Position numbers and translations under genes: made by a program. From NCBI RefSeq assembly GCF_036090055.1, contig NZ_CP107970.1, positions 4,032,501 to 4,096,500 on the forward strand: a stretch of 64,000 nt of DNA. Reading direction: 5' to 3'. The notes beneath the pieces were generated by a model, which was given only the letters and a program-made list of their open reading frames with translations, did not search any database and was not told the DNA's origin. Positions 33,274-43,821 of this stretch are shown here, piece by piece; position 1 is the stretch's first letter, and every line of letters starts with the position of its first letter. Source of the stretch: Nocardioides sp. NBC_00368. GTDB taxonomy: Bacteria; Actinomycetota; Actinomycetes; Propionibacteriales; Nocardioidaceae.

Positions 33274-33993
33274 ATGTCTAACTACGGCCCGCCTCCTGGC
33301 GCCCCGCAGGACCCGTCCGGCCAGCCTCTGCCGCCGACCCCGCCGCCCGCACCGGCCTACGGTCAGCCCAGCGCTCCGCCGCCTCCGCCAGCGCCGGGCT
33401 ACGGCGCCGCTCCGGCCGCGCCCGGCTACGGCGCCGCCCCTGCCGCACCCGGCTACGGCGCCGCCCCGGCCGGCTACGGCTATGGCGCCCCGACCCCGCC
33501 GTACGCCTCCTGGGGTGCACGCGTCGGCGCCGCGATCATCGACGGGCTCGTCGGCGCGGTGGCCATGATCCCGTTCTGGATCGGCTACGGCCTGCTCATC
33601 GGCGGCGCCGCCTCCGGTGGCGTCTCGGAGTATGACCCGAACACCGGCATGTACACGCCAGCCGGCGAGCCCAACGGGGCGCTCATGGCCATCGGCGGGC
33701 TCCTCATGTTCATCGGCTTCCTGGTGAGTCTCGCCTTCCTGTTCTGGAACTACGGACTGAAGCAGGGCAAGACCGGCTACACGATCGGCAAGGGTGTCCT
33801 CGGCATCAAGGTGGTCAAGGAGGCCGACGGCCAGGTCCTCGGGACGTGGTTCTCGATCGGACGCTTCTTCGTCCACTACCTCGACCAGCTCGCCTGCTAC
33901 ATCGGCTACCTGTGGCCGCTGTGGGACGAGAAGCGCCAGACCTTCGCCGACAAGATCCTCAGCACGATCGTCGTCACCGAGCCGAAGAAGTAG
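33274..33993 (+). CDS. RDD-family membrane protein (paralogue 2) with Pro/Gly repeat tail
   Basis: A 239-residue protein. The N-terminus repeats PGYGAAPAA three times after a Pro-rich lead (PPTPPPAPAYG), a low-complexity segment of the kind found in actinobacterial membrane-associated proteins. The RDD domain follows: YASWGARVGAAIIDGLVGAVAMIPFW, LAFLFWNYGLKQGKTGYTIGKGVLGIKVV, and CYIGYLWPLWDEKRQTFADKILSTIVV. Both copies keep the conserved Asp and the WPLWD-KRQTFADKI end. ATG 33274 is chosen over an upstream in-frame ATG at 33256 because it aligns with the paralogue. The IS30 element begins 45 bp after its stop. Confidence 0.88.
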   Translation: MSNYGPPPGAPQDPSGQPLPPTPPPAPAYGQPSAPPPPPAPGYGAAPAAPGYGAAPAAPGYGAAPAGYGYGAPTPPYASWGARVGAAIIDGLVGAVAMIPFWIGYGLLIGGAASGGVSEYDPNTGMYTPAGEPNGALMAIGGLLMFIGFLVSLAFLFWNYGLKQGKTGYTIGKGVLGIKVVKEADGQVLGTWFSIGRFFVHYLDQLACYIGYLWPLWDEKRQTFADKILSTIVVTEPKK

Positions 33994-34038
33994 ACACAGA
34001 CGTACGCAGCAGGGCCGGTCGCTCACGACGGGCTCTAG

Positions 34039-34080
34039 CGATCCCCGCAACACCCTGAGTTTCAGGAGTTGCGGGGATCG
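34039..34080. repeat. Long hairpin at the IS30 left end
   Basis: CGATCCCCGCAAC at 34039-34051 pairs perfectly with GTTGCGGGGATCG at 34068-34080, with an inner CTGA-GTT-TCAG stem. The second arm runs into the transposase GTG at 34080. It could block read-through transcription from outside genes into the transposase and limit its expression, as known for some IS elements. Confidence 0.7.
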
Positions 34081-35465
34081 TGTTGTCTGCGGAGTTGAAG
34101 GTTCGGTTCTTCGAGGCGCTGGATCGTGAGGGTGGCAGTGTCTCGGCGGCTGCGCGTGTGGTCGGGATGAACCGGAACACGGCCTATGCGTGGGCGCGGA
34201 AGGCCGGGATGCGTGCTCAGGGCACGCCTGGCGGCAGGGGCGGGCATCCAGGGCGTGCGGAGTATGACCGGCTTCGCTCCTCAGGGGTTCGGCGGCGGGA
34301 AGCTGCTGCCCAGGTTGGGATCCACGAGCGGACCGCTGAGGACTGGGACAAGGGGATCCGGAAGAGCAACGGCTCGCGCCTTCGTCCTGATGGGCGTCGG
34401 GTGGTTTACAACACGGGGATGACCACCCACGTGGATGCGCGGCGAGCGCCGGCGATGACGGTGTTGGAAGCAGATCTGCATCCGCGGTTCTTGACACTGG
34501 CAGAGCGCGAGACGATCGCAGACCTGCGTCAGCACAAGGCCTCGCTGCGCGAGATCGGGCGGCAGCTAGGTCGGCCGGCCTCGACGATCAAGCGGGAGCT
34601 GGACAACCGGTCAGTCGATGGTGTCTACCGTCCCTACGCTGCTCAGCGGGGCTGGGCCACAGACCGTGCCAGGCCGAAGCACAGCAAGCTCGCTGCGGGC
34701 GGTCGGTTGCGCGATTTCGTCACCGGCAAGCTCGCGGTGCACTGGTCGCCCGAGCAGATCTGCCACGCTCTGGTCAAAGAGTTCCCCGACGACGAGAGCA
34801 TGCGTGTGAGCGCCGAGACGATCTACCAAGCCATCTACGTCCAGGCCCGTGGCGGTCTACGGCGCGAGGTGGCCGCAGCGCTGCGGACTGGCCGCACCCG
34901 CCGCAAACCACGCAAGCAGCCCGACCAGCGCACACCGCGGTTCATCGACCCGATGGTGATGATCTCTGAGCGGCCACCAGAGGTCGAGGACCGTGCTGTG
35001 CCCGGTCATTGGGAAGGCGATCTGATCGTCGGCACCCGCAGCGAGTCCGCGATCGTGACCCTGGTCGAGCGCAGCACCCGATACGTGATGCTCGGACACC
35101 TCCCGGGCGGGCACACCGCCGAGGAAGTCCGTGACGTGCTGGTTCCGTTGATCGGGTCGCTTCCCGCCCACCTGCGTGGCTCGTTGACCTGGGACCAAGG
35201 CTGCGAGATGGCCGCCCACAAACAGTTCACGGTCGCCACGAACGTACCGGTCTACTTCTGCGACCCCCACTCGCCGTGGCAGCGCGGGTCGAACGAGAAC
35301 ACCAACGGCCTGCTACGTCAGTACTTTCCCAAGGGCACCGACCTATCCATCCACGGGGCCGAAGACCTCGAGCACGTCGCCCAGGAACTCAACGCCCGAC
35401 CACGCAAAACGCTCGACTGGGATACCCCAGCCGAGCGTCTGCGTGATCTACTGACAGCCACTTAG
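34080..35465 (+). CDS. IS30-family transposase
   Basis: A 461-residue transposase, longer than most IS30 enzymes because of an extra N-terminal helix-turn-helix (ALDREGGSVSAAARVVGMNRNTAYAW). A second HTH of the IS30 type follows near residue 140 (LTLAERETIADLRQHKASLREIGRQLGRPASTIKRE). The DDE catalytic core is visible as GHWEGDLIVG (first Asp), TWDQGCEMAAHK (second Asp) and WQRGSNENTNGLLRQYFPKGT (Glu). It cuts and joins the element ends. Start GTG 34080. No frameshift or stop interrupts it, so the element is probably still capable of movement. Confidence 0.93.
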   Translation: MLSAELKVRFFEALDREGGSVSAAARVVGMNRNTAYAWARKAGMRAQGTPGGRGGHPGRAEYDRLRSSGVRRREAAAQVGIHERTAEDWDKGIRKSNGSRLRPDGRRVVYNTGMTTHVDARRAPAMTVLEADLHPRFLTLAERETIADLRQHKASLREIGRQLGRPASTIKRELDNRSVDGVYRPYAAQRGWATDRARPKHSKLAAGGRLRDFVTGKLAVHWSPEQICHALVKEFPDDESMRVSAETIYQAIYVQARGGLRREVAAALRTGRTRRKPRKQPDQRTPRFIDPMVMISERPPEVEDRAVPGHWEGDLIVGTRSESAIVTLVERSTRYVMLGHLPGGHTAEEVRDVLVPLIGSLPAHLRGSLTWDQGCEMAAHKQFTVATNVPVYFCDPHSPWQRGSNENTNGLLRQYFPKGTDLSIHGAEDLEHVAQELNARPRKTLDWDTPAERLRDLLTAT

Positions 35466-35531
35466 GTCATCAGGTGTTGCAAGGACCCCTAGAATCCGCC
35501 CACGCGACCGGCCCTGTACTCGTTCTCGGGC

Positions 35532-36695
35532 TCAGTAGGACTTGGGCAGACCGAGGGTGTGCATCGCGATGTAGTTGAGGATCATCTCCCGGCTGACCGG
35601 GGCGATGCGGCCCAGACGGGCGGCGACGAGCTGGTTGGCCAGCCCGTACTCCACCGTCAGGCCGTTGCCACCGTGGGTGTGGACCGCGGCGTCGGTGGCG
35701 TTGCAGGCGACCTCGCCGGCGGCGTACTTGGCCATGTTGGCGTACTCCCCGGCACCGGCGTCGTCGCCGGCGTCGTAGAGGGCTGCGGCCTTCTGCCACA
35801 GCAGGCGGGCCTGCTCCAGCTCGATCTTGACCTTCGCCAGCGGGTGCGCGATGCCCTGGTGGGAGCCGATCGGGGCGTCCTTCCAGACCGAGCGGTTGGC
35901 GGCGTACTCCACCGCCTTCGCCAGGGCGTAGCGCGCCATCCCGCAGGAGAGGGCGGCGCCCATGATCCGCTCGGGGTTGAGACCGGCGAAGAGCTGCCAG
36001 ATGCCGCCGTCCTCGTCGCCGACGAGGGCGTCGGCAGGGAGACGTACGTCGTCGATGAAGAGCGTGAACTGCTTCTCCGGTGCCTCCCAGGCCATCGGGA
36101 TGACCTGCTTGGTGAAGCCCTCCGAGTCGGTCGGGACCACGAAGAGAGCCGGCTTGAGCTTGCCGGTCTTGGCGTCCTCCGTGCGGGCGACGATGAGGAC
36201 CGAGTCGGCCTCGTCGACGCCGGAGATGAAGGTCTTCTGGCCGTTCAGGACCCACTCGTCGCCGTCACGCTTGGCGGTGGTGGTGATCTTGTGGGAGTTG
36301 GAGCCGGCGTCGGCCTCGGTGATCCCGAAGGCCATCAGCAGGCTGCCGTCCGCGATGGCGGGCAGCCAGCGCTTCTTCTGCTCGTCGGTGCCGCAGCGGC
36401 CGATGATGCTGCCGCAGATCGCCGGGCTGACGACCATCATCAGCAGCGGGGCGCCGGCGGTCGCTGCCTCCTCGAGCACCGCGGCGAGGTCGCTCATGCC
36501 CCCGCCACCGCCGCCGTACTCCTCGGCGATGTTGACGCCCAGGAACCCGTTGCGGCCCATCTCGAGCCACATCTCGGTCATCTTGCCGCCCTCACGGGCC
36601 TGCTTGGCGACGAAGTCGTGACCGTACTTGCCGGCCAGCTTCGCCACCGCCTCGCGCAGCGCGGTCCGCTCCTCGGGCTCTGTGAATGCAGTCAT
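35532..36695 (-). CDS. Acyl-CoA dehydrogenase (last gene of the atuA operon)
   Basis: A 387-residue FAD enzyme oxidising an acyl-CoA to the 2-enoyl-CoA. Visible regions are LEEAATAGAPLLMMVVSP, the FAD/substrate block MAFGITEADAGSNSHKITTTAKR, and the C-terminal domain with AVEYAANRSVWKDAPIGSHQGIAHPLAKVKIEL and THGGNGLTVEYGLANQLVAARLGRIAPVSREMIL. The catalytic base in most family members is Glu before the C-terminal RD-motif; here VEYGL supplies a Glu at the equivalent position (by eye). It overlaps the biotin carboxylase gene by ATGA. The IS30 right end lies 44 bp beyond its stop. Confidence 0.88.
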   Translation of the reverse strand: MTAFTEPEERTALREAVAKLAGKYGHDFVAKQAREGGKMTEMWLEMGRNGFLGVNIAEEYGGGGGGMSDLAAVLEEAATAGAPLLMMVVSPAICGSIIGRCGTDEQKKRWLPAIADGSLLMAFGITEADAGSNSHKITTTAKRDGDEWVLNGQKTFISGVDEADSVLIVARTEDAKTGKLKPALFVVPTDSEGFTKQVIPMAWEAPEKQFTLFIDDVRLPADALVGDEDGGIWQLFAGLNPERIMGAALSCGMARYALAKAVEYAANRSVWKDAPIGSHQGIAHPLAKVKIELEQARLLWQKAAALYDAGDDAGAGEYANMAKYAAGEVACNATDAAVHTHGGNGLTVEYGLANQLVAARLGRIAPVSREMILNYIAMHTLGLPKSY

Positions 36696-38617
36696 GAGGT
36701 TGCTCCTTCGTTGTGGGAGGTCTCGACAGGCTCGACCACCGCGAGCACCTCGCCGGCGGCGACCTGGGTTCCTGGTGTGACGTTGATCTGGGTGAGTACG
36801 CCGTCGGTGGGCGCGGTCACCGTGTGCTGCATCTTCATCGCCTCCAGGACCAGCAGCGGCTGGCCCTCGGTGACGTCGCTGCCGGCCTCGGCCAGGACGT
36901 CGACGACCGATCCCGGCATCGGTGCCAGCAGGCTTCCGGGCTGCGTCTGGGTGGCCGGGTCGGTGAACCTCGGCCGCTTCCGCAGCGCGGTGTGCCCGAA
37001 CGCAGAGTCGACGTCGATATGGTCACCGTCGATCGAGATCTCGTACGTGGTGCGCAGGCCGTCCTTCTCGAGCGCGACCCGGCTCTGACCTGCCTCGATG
37101 ACCTCGAAGCCGTCGATGCGGTAGCCGTCGCGGGTGCCGTACCACTCGACGGTCAGACCGTCCTCGGAACCATCCTCGAAGACCGTCCGCTGGGGCTGGT
37201 TGACGACGTTTCGCCAGGCGATCGGGACGCCCGGCCGACGGGTCCGCTCGGCCAGGGCGACCGCCGCCGCCACGGGGGCACCCGGGTCCTCAGCCGATGA
37301 AAGGAAGGATTCCTCCGCGAGCAGAGCGGTGGTGACCTCGCCGCTGCGGAACGCATCCGAGCCGAGGATCCCGATCAGCTGCTCCCGGTTGGTCACCAGG
37401 CCGTGGATCTTGGCCGTACGCAGCACCGAGACCAGCCGCCGGATCGCCGCCTCGCGCGTGGGCGCGTGCACGATCACCTTCGCCAGCATCGCGTCGTAGA
37501 AGGTGCTGACCTCCGAGCCGGAGGTGTAACCGGCGTCGATCCGGGCGTCGCCGGCGAACTCCAGCTTCGTCAGCGTCCCCGACTGCGGCTGGTAGTCAGC
37601 CGACGGGTCCTCGGCGTAGAGCCGCACCTCGATCGCATGCCCGTTCACGCTGGTCGAGCCTGTCGAGACGACGCCCGGGACGCCTTCGGCCACCGCGATC
37701 TGTAGCTCCACCAGATCGACGCCGTGCACCAGCTCGGTCACCGGGTGCTCGACCTGGAGCCGGGTGTTCATCTCCAGGAACCAGAACCGCTCCGAGGCAG
37801 CGTCGTAGAGGAACTCGACCGTCCCCGCGCCGCGGTAGTCGATCGCCGCGGCCGCGTTGCGGGCAGCTTCGTGGAGCGCCGACCGGACGGCATCGGGCAG
37901 CAGCGGCGCCGGGGACTCCTCGACGACCTTCTGGTGGCGGCGCTGCACCGAGCAGTCGCGCTCACCGAAGACGGCGACGTTACCGGCACCGTCGCCGACG
38001 ACCTGGACCTCGACGTGACGGCCGGCCTCGACGTACGGCTCGACGAAGACGGTCCCGTCGCCGAACGCCGAGGCGGCCTCTGCCTCGGCGGCAGCGATCT
38101 CGGCGGACAGCGCGTCGAGCGTCCGGACGATCCGCATCCCGCGCCCACCACCGCCCGCAGACGCCTTGACCAGCAGCGGCAGGTCGGACTCGGCCGGGGA
38201 AGCCGGTGCCTCCAGGACCGGGACCCCCGCGGAGGCCATGATCTTCTTGGCCTCGATCTTCGAGCCCATCTGCTCGATCGACTCGGGAGCCGGGCCGATC
38301 CAGACCAGCCCGGCCGCCTCGACGGCACGAGCGAAGTCGGCGTTCTCCGACAGGAACCCGTAGCCCGGGTGGATCGCGTCGGCACCGGCCACCTTCGCCG
38401 CCTCGATGACCAGGTCGGCACGGAGGTAGGTGTCGGTGGGCGCGTTGCCGGGGAGGCGTACGGCATGGTCCGCGTCGGCCACGAACGGCAGGTCTGCGTC
38501 GGCGTCGGAGTGGATCGCGACGGTCTCGATGCCCAGCTTGCGGGCGGTACGGAAGACGCGCGAGGCGATCTCGGCGCGGTTGGCGACGAGCAGTCGGTTG
38601 ATCATGGCAGCACTCAC
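36692..38617 (-). CDS. Acyl-CoA carboxylase alpha subunit (biotin carboxylase-BCCP)
   Basis: A 641-residue biotin-dependent enzyme. The biotin carboxylase part (1-450) has NRAEIASRVFRTARKLGI, KASAGGGGRGMRIV (ATP lid), FVEPYVEAGRHVEVQV, ERDCSVQRRHQKVVEESPA and FLEMNTRLQVEHPVTELV. The biotin-carrier domain lies at the end: EAMKMQHTV with the biotinylated Lys. It carboxylates biotin with ATP and bicarbonate, then passes CO2 to the beta subunit encoded upstream. The 19-bp repeat GTCTCGACAGGCTCGACCA occurs twice, reverse-complemented, in the coding sequence (36720-36738 and 37651-37669), giving VVEPVET near the C-terminus and VSTGSTS at about residue 317-323. Start GTG 38617, overlapping the upstream stop. 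Confidence 0.9.
   Translation of the reverse strand: MSAAMINRLLVANRAEIASRVFRTARKLGIETVAIHSDADADLPFVADADHAVRLPGNAPTDTYLRADLVIEAAKVAGADAIHPGYGFLSENADFARAVEAAGLVWIGPAPESIEQMGSKIEAKKIMASAGVPVLEAPASPAESDLPLLVKASAGGGGRGMRIVRTLDALSAEIAAAEAEAASAFGDGTVFVEPYVEAGRHVEVQVVGDGAGNVAVFGERDCSVQRRHQKVVEESPAPLLPDAVRSALHEAARNAAAAIDYRGAGTVEFLYDAASERFWFLEMNTRLQVEHPVTELVHGVDLVELQIAVAEGVPGVVSTGSTSVNGHAIEVRLYAEDPSADYQPQSGTLTKLEFAGDARIDAGYTSGSEVSTFYDAMLAKVIVHAPTREAAIRRLVSVLRTAKIHGLVTNREQLIGILGSDAFRSGEVTTALLAEESFLSSAEDPGAPVAAAVALAERTRRPGVPIAWRNVVNQPQRTVFEDGSEDGLTVEWYGTRDGYRIDGFEVIEAGQSRVALEKDGLRTTYEISIDGDHIDVDSAFGHTALRKRPRFTDPATQTQPGSLLAPMPGSVVDVLAEAGSDVTEGQPLLVLEAMKMQHTVTAPTDGVLTQINVTPGTQVAAGEVLAVVEPVETSHNEGATS
36720..36738. 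repeat. 19-bp dispersed repeat, copy 1, in the biotin carboxylase gene
   Basis: GTCTCGACAGGCTCGACCA, encoding part of VVEPVET near the C-terminus. An exact reverse-complement copy lies 0.9 kb away at 37651-37669 in the same gene. The core TCGACRGGCTC also appears at the 3' end of the padR-like gene near 48543. Confidence 0.8.
37651..37669. repeat. 19-bp dispersed repeat, copy 2 (inverted), in the biotin carboxylase gene
   Basis: TGGTCGAGCCTGTCGAGAC is the exact reverse complement of 36720-36738. It encodes VSTGSTS just before the conserved VNGHAIEVRLYAEDP block, where other acyl-CoA carboxylases have a different short linker. Confidence 0.8.
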
Positions 38618-40185
38618 ATCCTGAAGACGCCGAAGTTCATGGCGCCTTCGATGGGTCGGGTGGCGATGGCGGAGAGGCAGAGGCCGAGGACGGTGCGGGT
38701 GTCGCGCGGGTCGATGACCCCGTCGTCGTAGCCGAGGCCGGAGAGGAACATCGGCAGCGACTGTTCCTCGACCATCCCCTCGACCATCTCCTTGACGCCC
38801 TTGAACCCCTCGGCGTCGAAGACCTCGCCCTTCTTCTCGGCGGACTCGCGGGCGACGATCTCCATCACCCCGGCGAGCTGGGCCGGCCCCATCACGGCGG
38901 ACTTGGCCGAGGGCCAGGTGAAGAGGAAACGGGGATCGTACGCACGGCCGTTCATGCCGTAGTTCCCCGCGCCGTAAGACGCCCCCATGATCACGGTCAG
39001 GTGCGGGACGGTGGAGTTGGAGACCGCGTTGATCATCAGCGCACCGTGCTTGATGATGCCGCCCTGCTCGTACTCCGTGCCGACCATGTAGCCGGTGGTG
39101 TTGTGCAGGAACAGCAGCGGGGTGTCCTTCTGGTTGGCGAGCTGGATGAACTGCGCCGCCTTCTGGGCCTCCTCCGACATGAGCACGCCGCGCGCGTTGG
39201 CGAGGATGCCGATCTCGTAGCCGTGCAGCCGCGCCCAGCCGACGCAGAGGCTCGATCCGTAGAGCGGCTTGAACTCGTCGAACGCCACCTCGTTGTCGGG
39301 CCCGGTCCCGTCGACGATCCGCAGGATCGCCTCACGCGGGTCGAAGGGCTCCTTGAGGTCGGTCGGGATCAGGTCGAGGAGGCCGTCGGGGTCGAGCTCG
39401 GGCTCGTAGCTCGCCTTCGGCTGCGGGCCCCGCTTGCGCCAGTTGAGCCGGGCCACCACCCGGCGCGCCTGCCGGATCGCGTCGTGCTCGTCGACGGCGA
39501 GGAAGTCGGAGGAGCCGGAGATGCGCGAGTGCATCTCGGCACCGCCCAGCGACTCGTCGTCGGTGTCCTCACCCGTGGCCATCTTCACCAGCGGCGGGCC
39601 GGCCAGGAAGACCTTCGCGCCCTCCTTGACCATGATCACGTAGTCGCTCATGCCGGGGACGTACGCACCGCCGGCCGTGGAGTTGCCGAAGACGACCGAG
39701 ATGGTCGGCTGCTTGCGGGCGGAGGACCGGGTCAGGTCGCGGAAGCCCTTGCCGCCCGGGATGAAGATGTCCTTCTGGGTGGGCAGGTCGGCGCCGCCGG
39801 ACTCGGTCAGGTTGATCGTCGGGAGACCGTTCTTCTCCGCGATCTCGGCCGCCCGGAAGGAGCGCTTGAGGGAGTAGGGGTTGAGCGCGCCGCCCTTCAC
39901 CGTCGGGTCGTTGGCGACGATCATGCACTCGACCCCCTCGACCACCCCGATGCCGGTGATGATCGAGCCACCGACCGGGAAGTCGCTGCCCCAGCCGATC
40001 AGCGGCTGGGTCTCCAGGAACGGACTGCCCTCGTCCAGCAGCAGCTCGATCCGCTCACGGGCGAGGAGCTTGCCTCGGGCCTTGTGGCGGGCGACGTACT
40101 TCTCGCCGCCGCCGGCCGCCGCCTTGGCGTGCTCGGCGTCGAGGGCCTCGATCTTCTCGAGGAGGGCTTCTCTGTTCCCGGTCAT
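38614..40185 (-). CDS. Acyl-CoA carboxylase beta subunit (carboxyltransferase)
   Basis: A 523-residue carboxyltransferase that takes CO2 from biotin to an acyl-CoA. Crotonase-fold halves are seen as ECMIVANDPTVKGGALNPYSLKR, LTESGGADLPTQKDIF, FGNSTAGGAYVPGMSDYVIMV (first oxyanion region) and MGASYGAGNYGMNGRAYDPRFLFTWPSAKSAVMG (second). The sequence is of the methylcrotonyl/geranyl-CoA carboxylase type rather than the AccD5/PccB type, judging by NYGMNGRAYDPRFLF. Start ATG 40185 overlaps the dehydrogenase stop as ATGA. With AtuA next door, the substrate may be a terpenoid or branched enoyl-CoA; that is inference. Confidence 0.88.
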   Translation of the reverse strand: MTGNREALLEKIEALDAEHAKAAAGGGEKYVARHKARGKLLARERIELLLDEGSPFLETQPLIGWGSDFPVGGSIITGIGVVEGVECMIVANDPTVKGGALNPYSLKRSFRAAEIAEKNGLPTINLTESGGADLPTQKDIFIPGGKGFRDLTRSSARKQPTISVVFGNSTAGGAYVPGMSDYVIMVKEGAKVFLAGPPLVKMATGEDTDDESLGGAEMHSRISGSSDFLAVDEHDAIRQARRVVARLNWRKRGPQPKASYEPELDPDGLLDLIPTDLKEPFDPREAILRIVDGTGPDNEVAFDEFKPLYGSSLCVGWARLHGYEIGILANARGVLMSEEAQKAAQFIQLANQKDTPLLFLHNTTGYMVGTEYEQGGIIKHGALMINAVSNSTVPHLTVIMGASYGAGNYGMNGRAYDPRFLFTWPSAKSAVMGPAQLAGVMEIVARESAEKKGEVFDAEGFKGVKEMVEGMVEEQSLPMFLSGLGYDDGVIDPRDTRTVLGLCLSAIATRPIEGAMNFGVFRM

Positions 40186-41311
40186 CTGTCCAGTCCCAAC
40201 AGCTTGGCGGCCAGGTCGGTCATCACTTCGGTGGCTCCTCCTCCGATCGGCAGGATCCGGGCGTCGCGGTAGTGCCGCTCGACCTCGGTCCCGTGCATGT
40301 ACCCCGTCCCGCCGTGAAGCTGGACGGCCTGGTCGACGACCCAGGTGCAGGCCTCGACCGCTGTCTGCTTGGCCAGCGCCGCCTCGGCGATCGTGGCCTG
40401 GGTGGACCCTTCGCGGTCGTAGCGCGCGACCACGGCGTGGGTGTAGGCCTTGGCGACCTCCACCTGGCGGTGCATCTCGACGAGCTTGTGGCGTACGACC
40501 TGACGCTTGATCAGCGGCTCCCCGAAGGTCTGCCGCTGGCGCGCGTAGTCGGCGGTGAGCGCCAGGCAGCGGGCGGCGGTGCCGTAGCCCTGCACGGCCA
40601 GCGCGATCCGCTCGGTCACGAACGCCTCGGCGATGTAGATGAACCCTGCGTTCTCGTCGCCGACGAGGTTCTCGGCGGGGACGCGTACGTCCTCGAAGGC
40701 GAGCTCCGCGGTGTCGGAGCAGTGCCAGCCCATCTTGGCGAGCTTGCGCGTGACCGTGAAGCCCGGGGTGTCCTTGTCGATCACGAGCAGGCTGATGCCG
40801 CCTGCCCCAGGGCCACCGGTGCGGACCGCGGTGGTGACGAAGTCGGCGCGGCAGCCAGAGGTGATGAATGTCTTGGCGCCGTTGACGACGAACTCGTCGC
40901 CGTCGCGGGTTGCGGTCGTGCGGAGGTGGGAGACGTCGGAGCCGCCGTCGGGCTCGGTGATCGCGAGGCTGCCGATCTTCTCCCCGGCCAGGGTCGGCTT
41001 CACGTACGTCTCGATGAGGTGGGGCGAGCCGTGCTTGGCGATGTGCGGCAGCGCGATCCCGTGGGTGAACAGGCCCGCGAGCAGGCCGGACGAGGCGCCC
41101 TCGGACATCATCCCCTCGGTCACCGCGACGGTGTCGGCAAGACCGCCGCCCTCGCCGCCGGCCTCCTCGGGGAACCCGATCCCGAGCAGCCCCTGCTTGG
41201 CGGCAGCCAGGTGGGCCTCCCGCGGGATCTCCTGGTTGTCCTCCCACTCCTGCAGGTCGGGGAAGATCTCGCGGCGGGTGAACTCGGCACCCAGCTGGAA
41301 CAGGTCGTTGC

Positions 41312-41315
<4 letters not shown>
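40182..41315 (-). CDS. Acyl-CoA dehydrogenase (citronellyl/isovaleryl-CoA type)
   Basis: A 377-residue FAD enzyme. The N-terminal domain carries REAHLAAAKQGLLGIGFPEEAGGEGGGL; the FAD block is GSLAITEPDGGSDVSHLRTTATR; the C-terminal domain has RQTFGEPLIKRQVVRHKLVEM and VQLHGGTGYMHGTEVERHYRDARILPIGGGATEVM, in which VERHYRDARI is the normal end motif. It supplies the 2-enoyl-CoA that the carboxylase uses. Start GTG 41315 overlaps the AtuA stop as GTGA; a much longer upstream frame is antisense-like. It lies between AtuA and the carboxyltransferase. Confidence 0.88.
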
Positions 41316-43026
<1,711 letters not shown>

Positions 43027-43030
<4 letters not shown>

Positions 43031-43821
43031 TTCTTGGGCCTCCCGCCCCCGGTGGGTCCGGCGAAGGCCTGGGCGATCGTCAGCCACTTCTCGGCGTCGC
43101 CGCCTGTCGCCTCGAGCGCGGTGTCGTCACGGTGGATGCGCTGGGTGACCAACCGCGCGAAGTCGTACGCAGGGCCCCGGACGCTCTGTTCCGCATCCTC
43201 CGGGCCCCACTCCCACTGCTCGCCCGACGGCGCGGTCAGCTCGATCCGGAACGGGGAGCTCGGCGGGGTCAGGCCGTGCACGCCGTAGGAGAAGTCGCGG
43301 GTGCGGGTCCCGAGGTGGCAGACGTGCTTGATGCGGTCGCTGGGCTCGTAGGTGTGGCCGAGCGCCTCGCGCACGTCCAGCCCGTGGGCCCAGGTCTCCA
43401 TGAACCGCGCGGTCGCCATCGAGGCCGGCGACATCGGCGGCCCGAACCAGGGCAGCTTCTTCCCGTCCGGGACGTTCGCGAGCGCCCCGGCGAGCTCGCC
43501 GCGTACGCCGTCCCAGTGCTGCAGCAGCTCCGTCGCCGGCATCGCGGCCATCGCCAGGGCGGACTCGTCGACGTAGCCCTCGGGGTTCTTGATGGCCTCA
43601 TTGACCAGCTCGTCCCAGGCGGTCGCGTCACCTGCCACCCACTCGGTCGCGGCGAGCGCGGCCTCGTCGGTCCAGGCCAGGTGGGCGATCTGGGCGGCGA
43701 CGTCCCAGCCCTCGGCCGGGGTCGGCTCGCGCCAGCCCGCCTCGCTCAGCCCCGCCACCACCTGGCGCAGCTCGAACCCCTCCATGGAGAGGTCCTCGAG
43801 AAGTTGATCCAACAGGCTCAT
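43027..43821 (-). CDS. TIGR03084-type DinB/mycothiol-dependent-like protein
   Basis: A 264-residue protein of the DinB/maleylpyruvate-isomerase fold. The opening LLDQLLEDLSMEGFELRQVVAGLSEAGW, then TPAEGWDVAAQIAHLAWTDEAAL (metal-binding His) and RFMETWAHGLDVREALG (second and third His region) form the probable metal site; FRIELTAPSGEQWEWGPED lies in the C-terminal domain. The family is found next to AtuA-type operons in actinobacteria and is of unknown function. Overlaps TetR upstream (ATGA) and AtuA downstream (ATGA). Confidence 0.82.

Larger units (their letters stand above)
34039..35488. mobile_element. IS30-family insertion sequence, apparently intact
   Basis: A 1450-bp element. The ends share GCAACACC at 34047-34054 and its complement GGTGTTGC at 35473-35480, each 8 bp inside a flanking CTAG (34035-34038 and 35489-35492), which is a candidate 4-bp target duplication. 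Between the shared cores and the flanks the outer 8 bases match only partly, so the terminal repeats are imperfect. The single transposase gene is full length. The element lies between the RDD pair and the 3' end of the atuA-containing operon; it does not break a gene. Confidence 0.8.
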
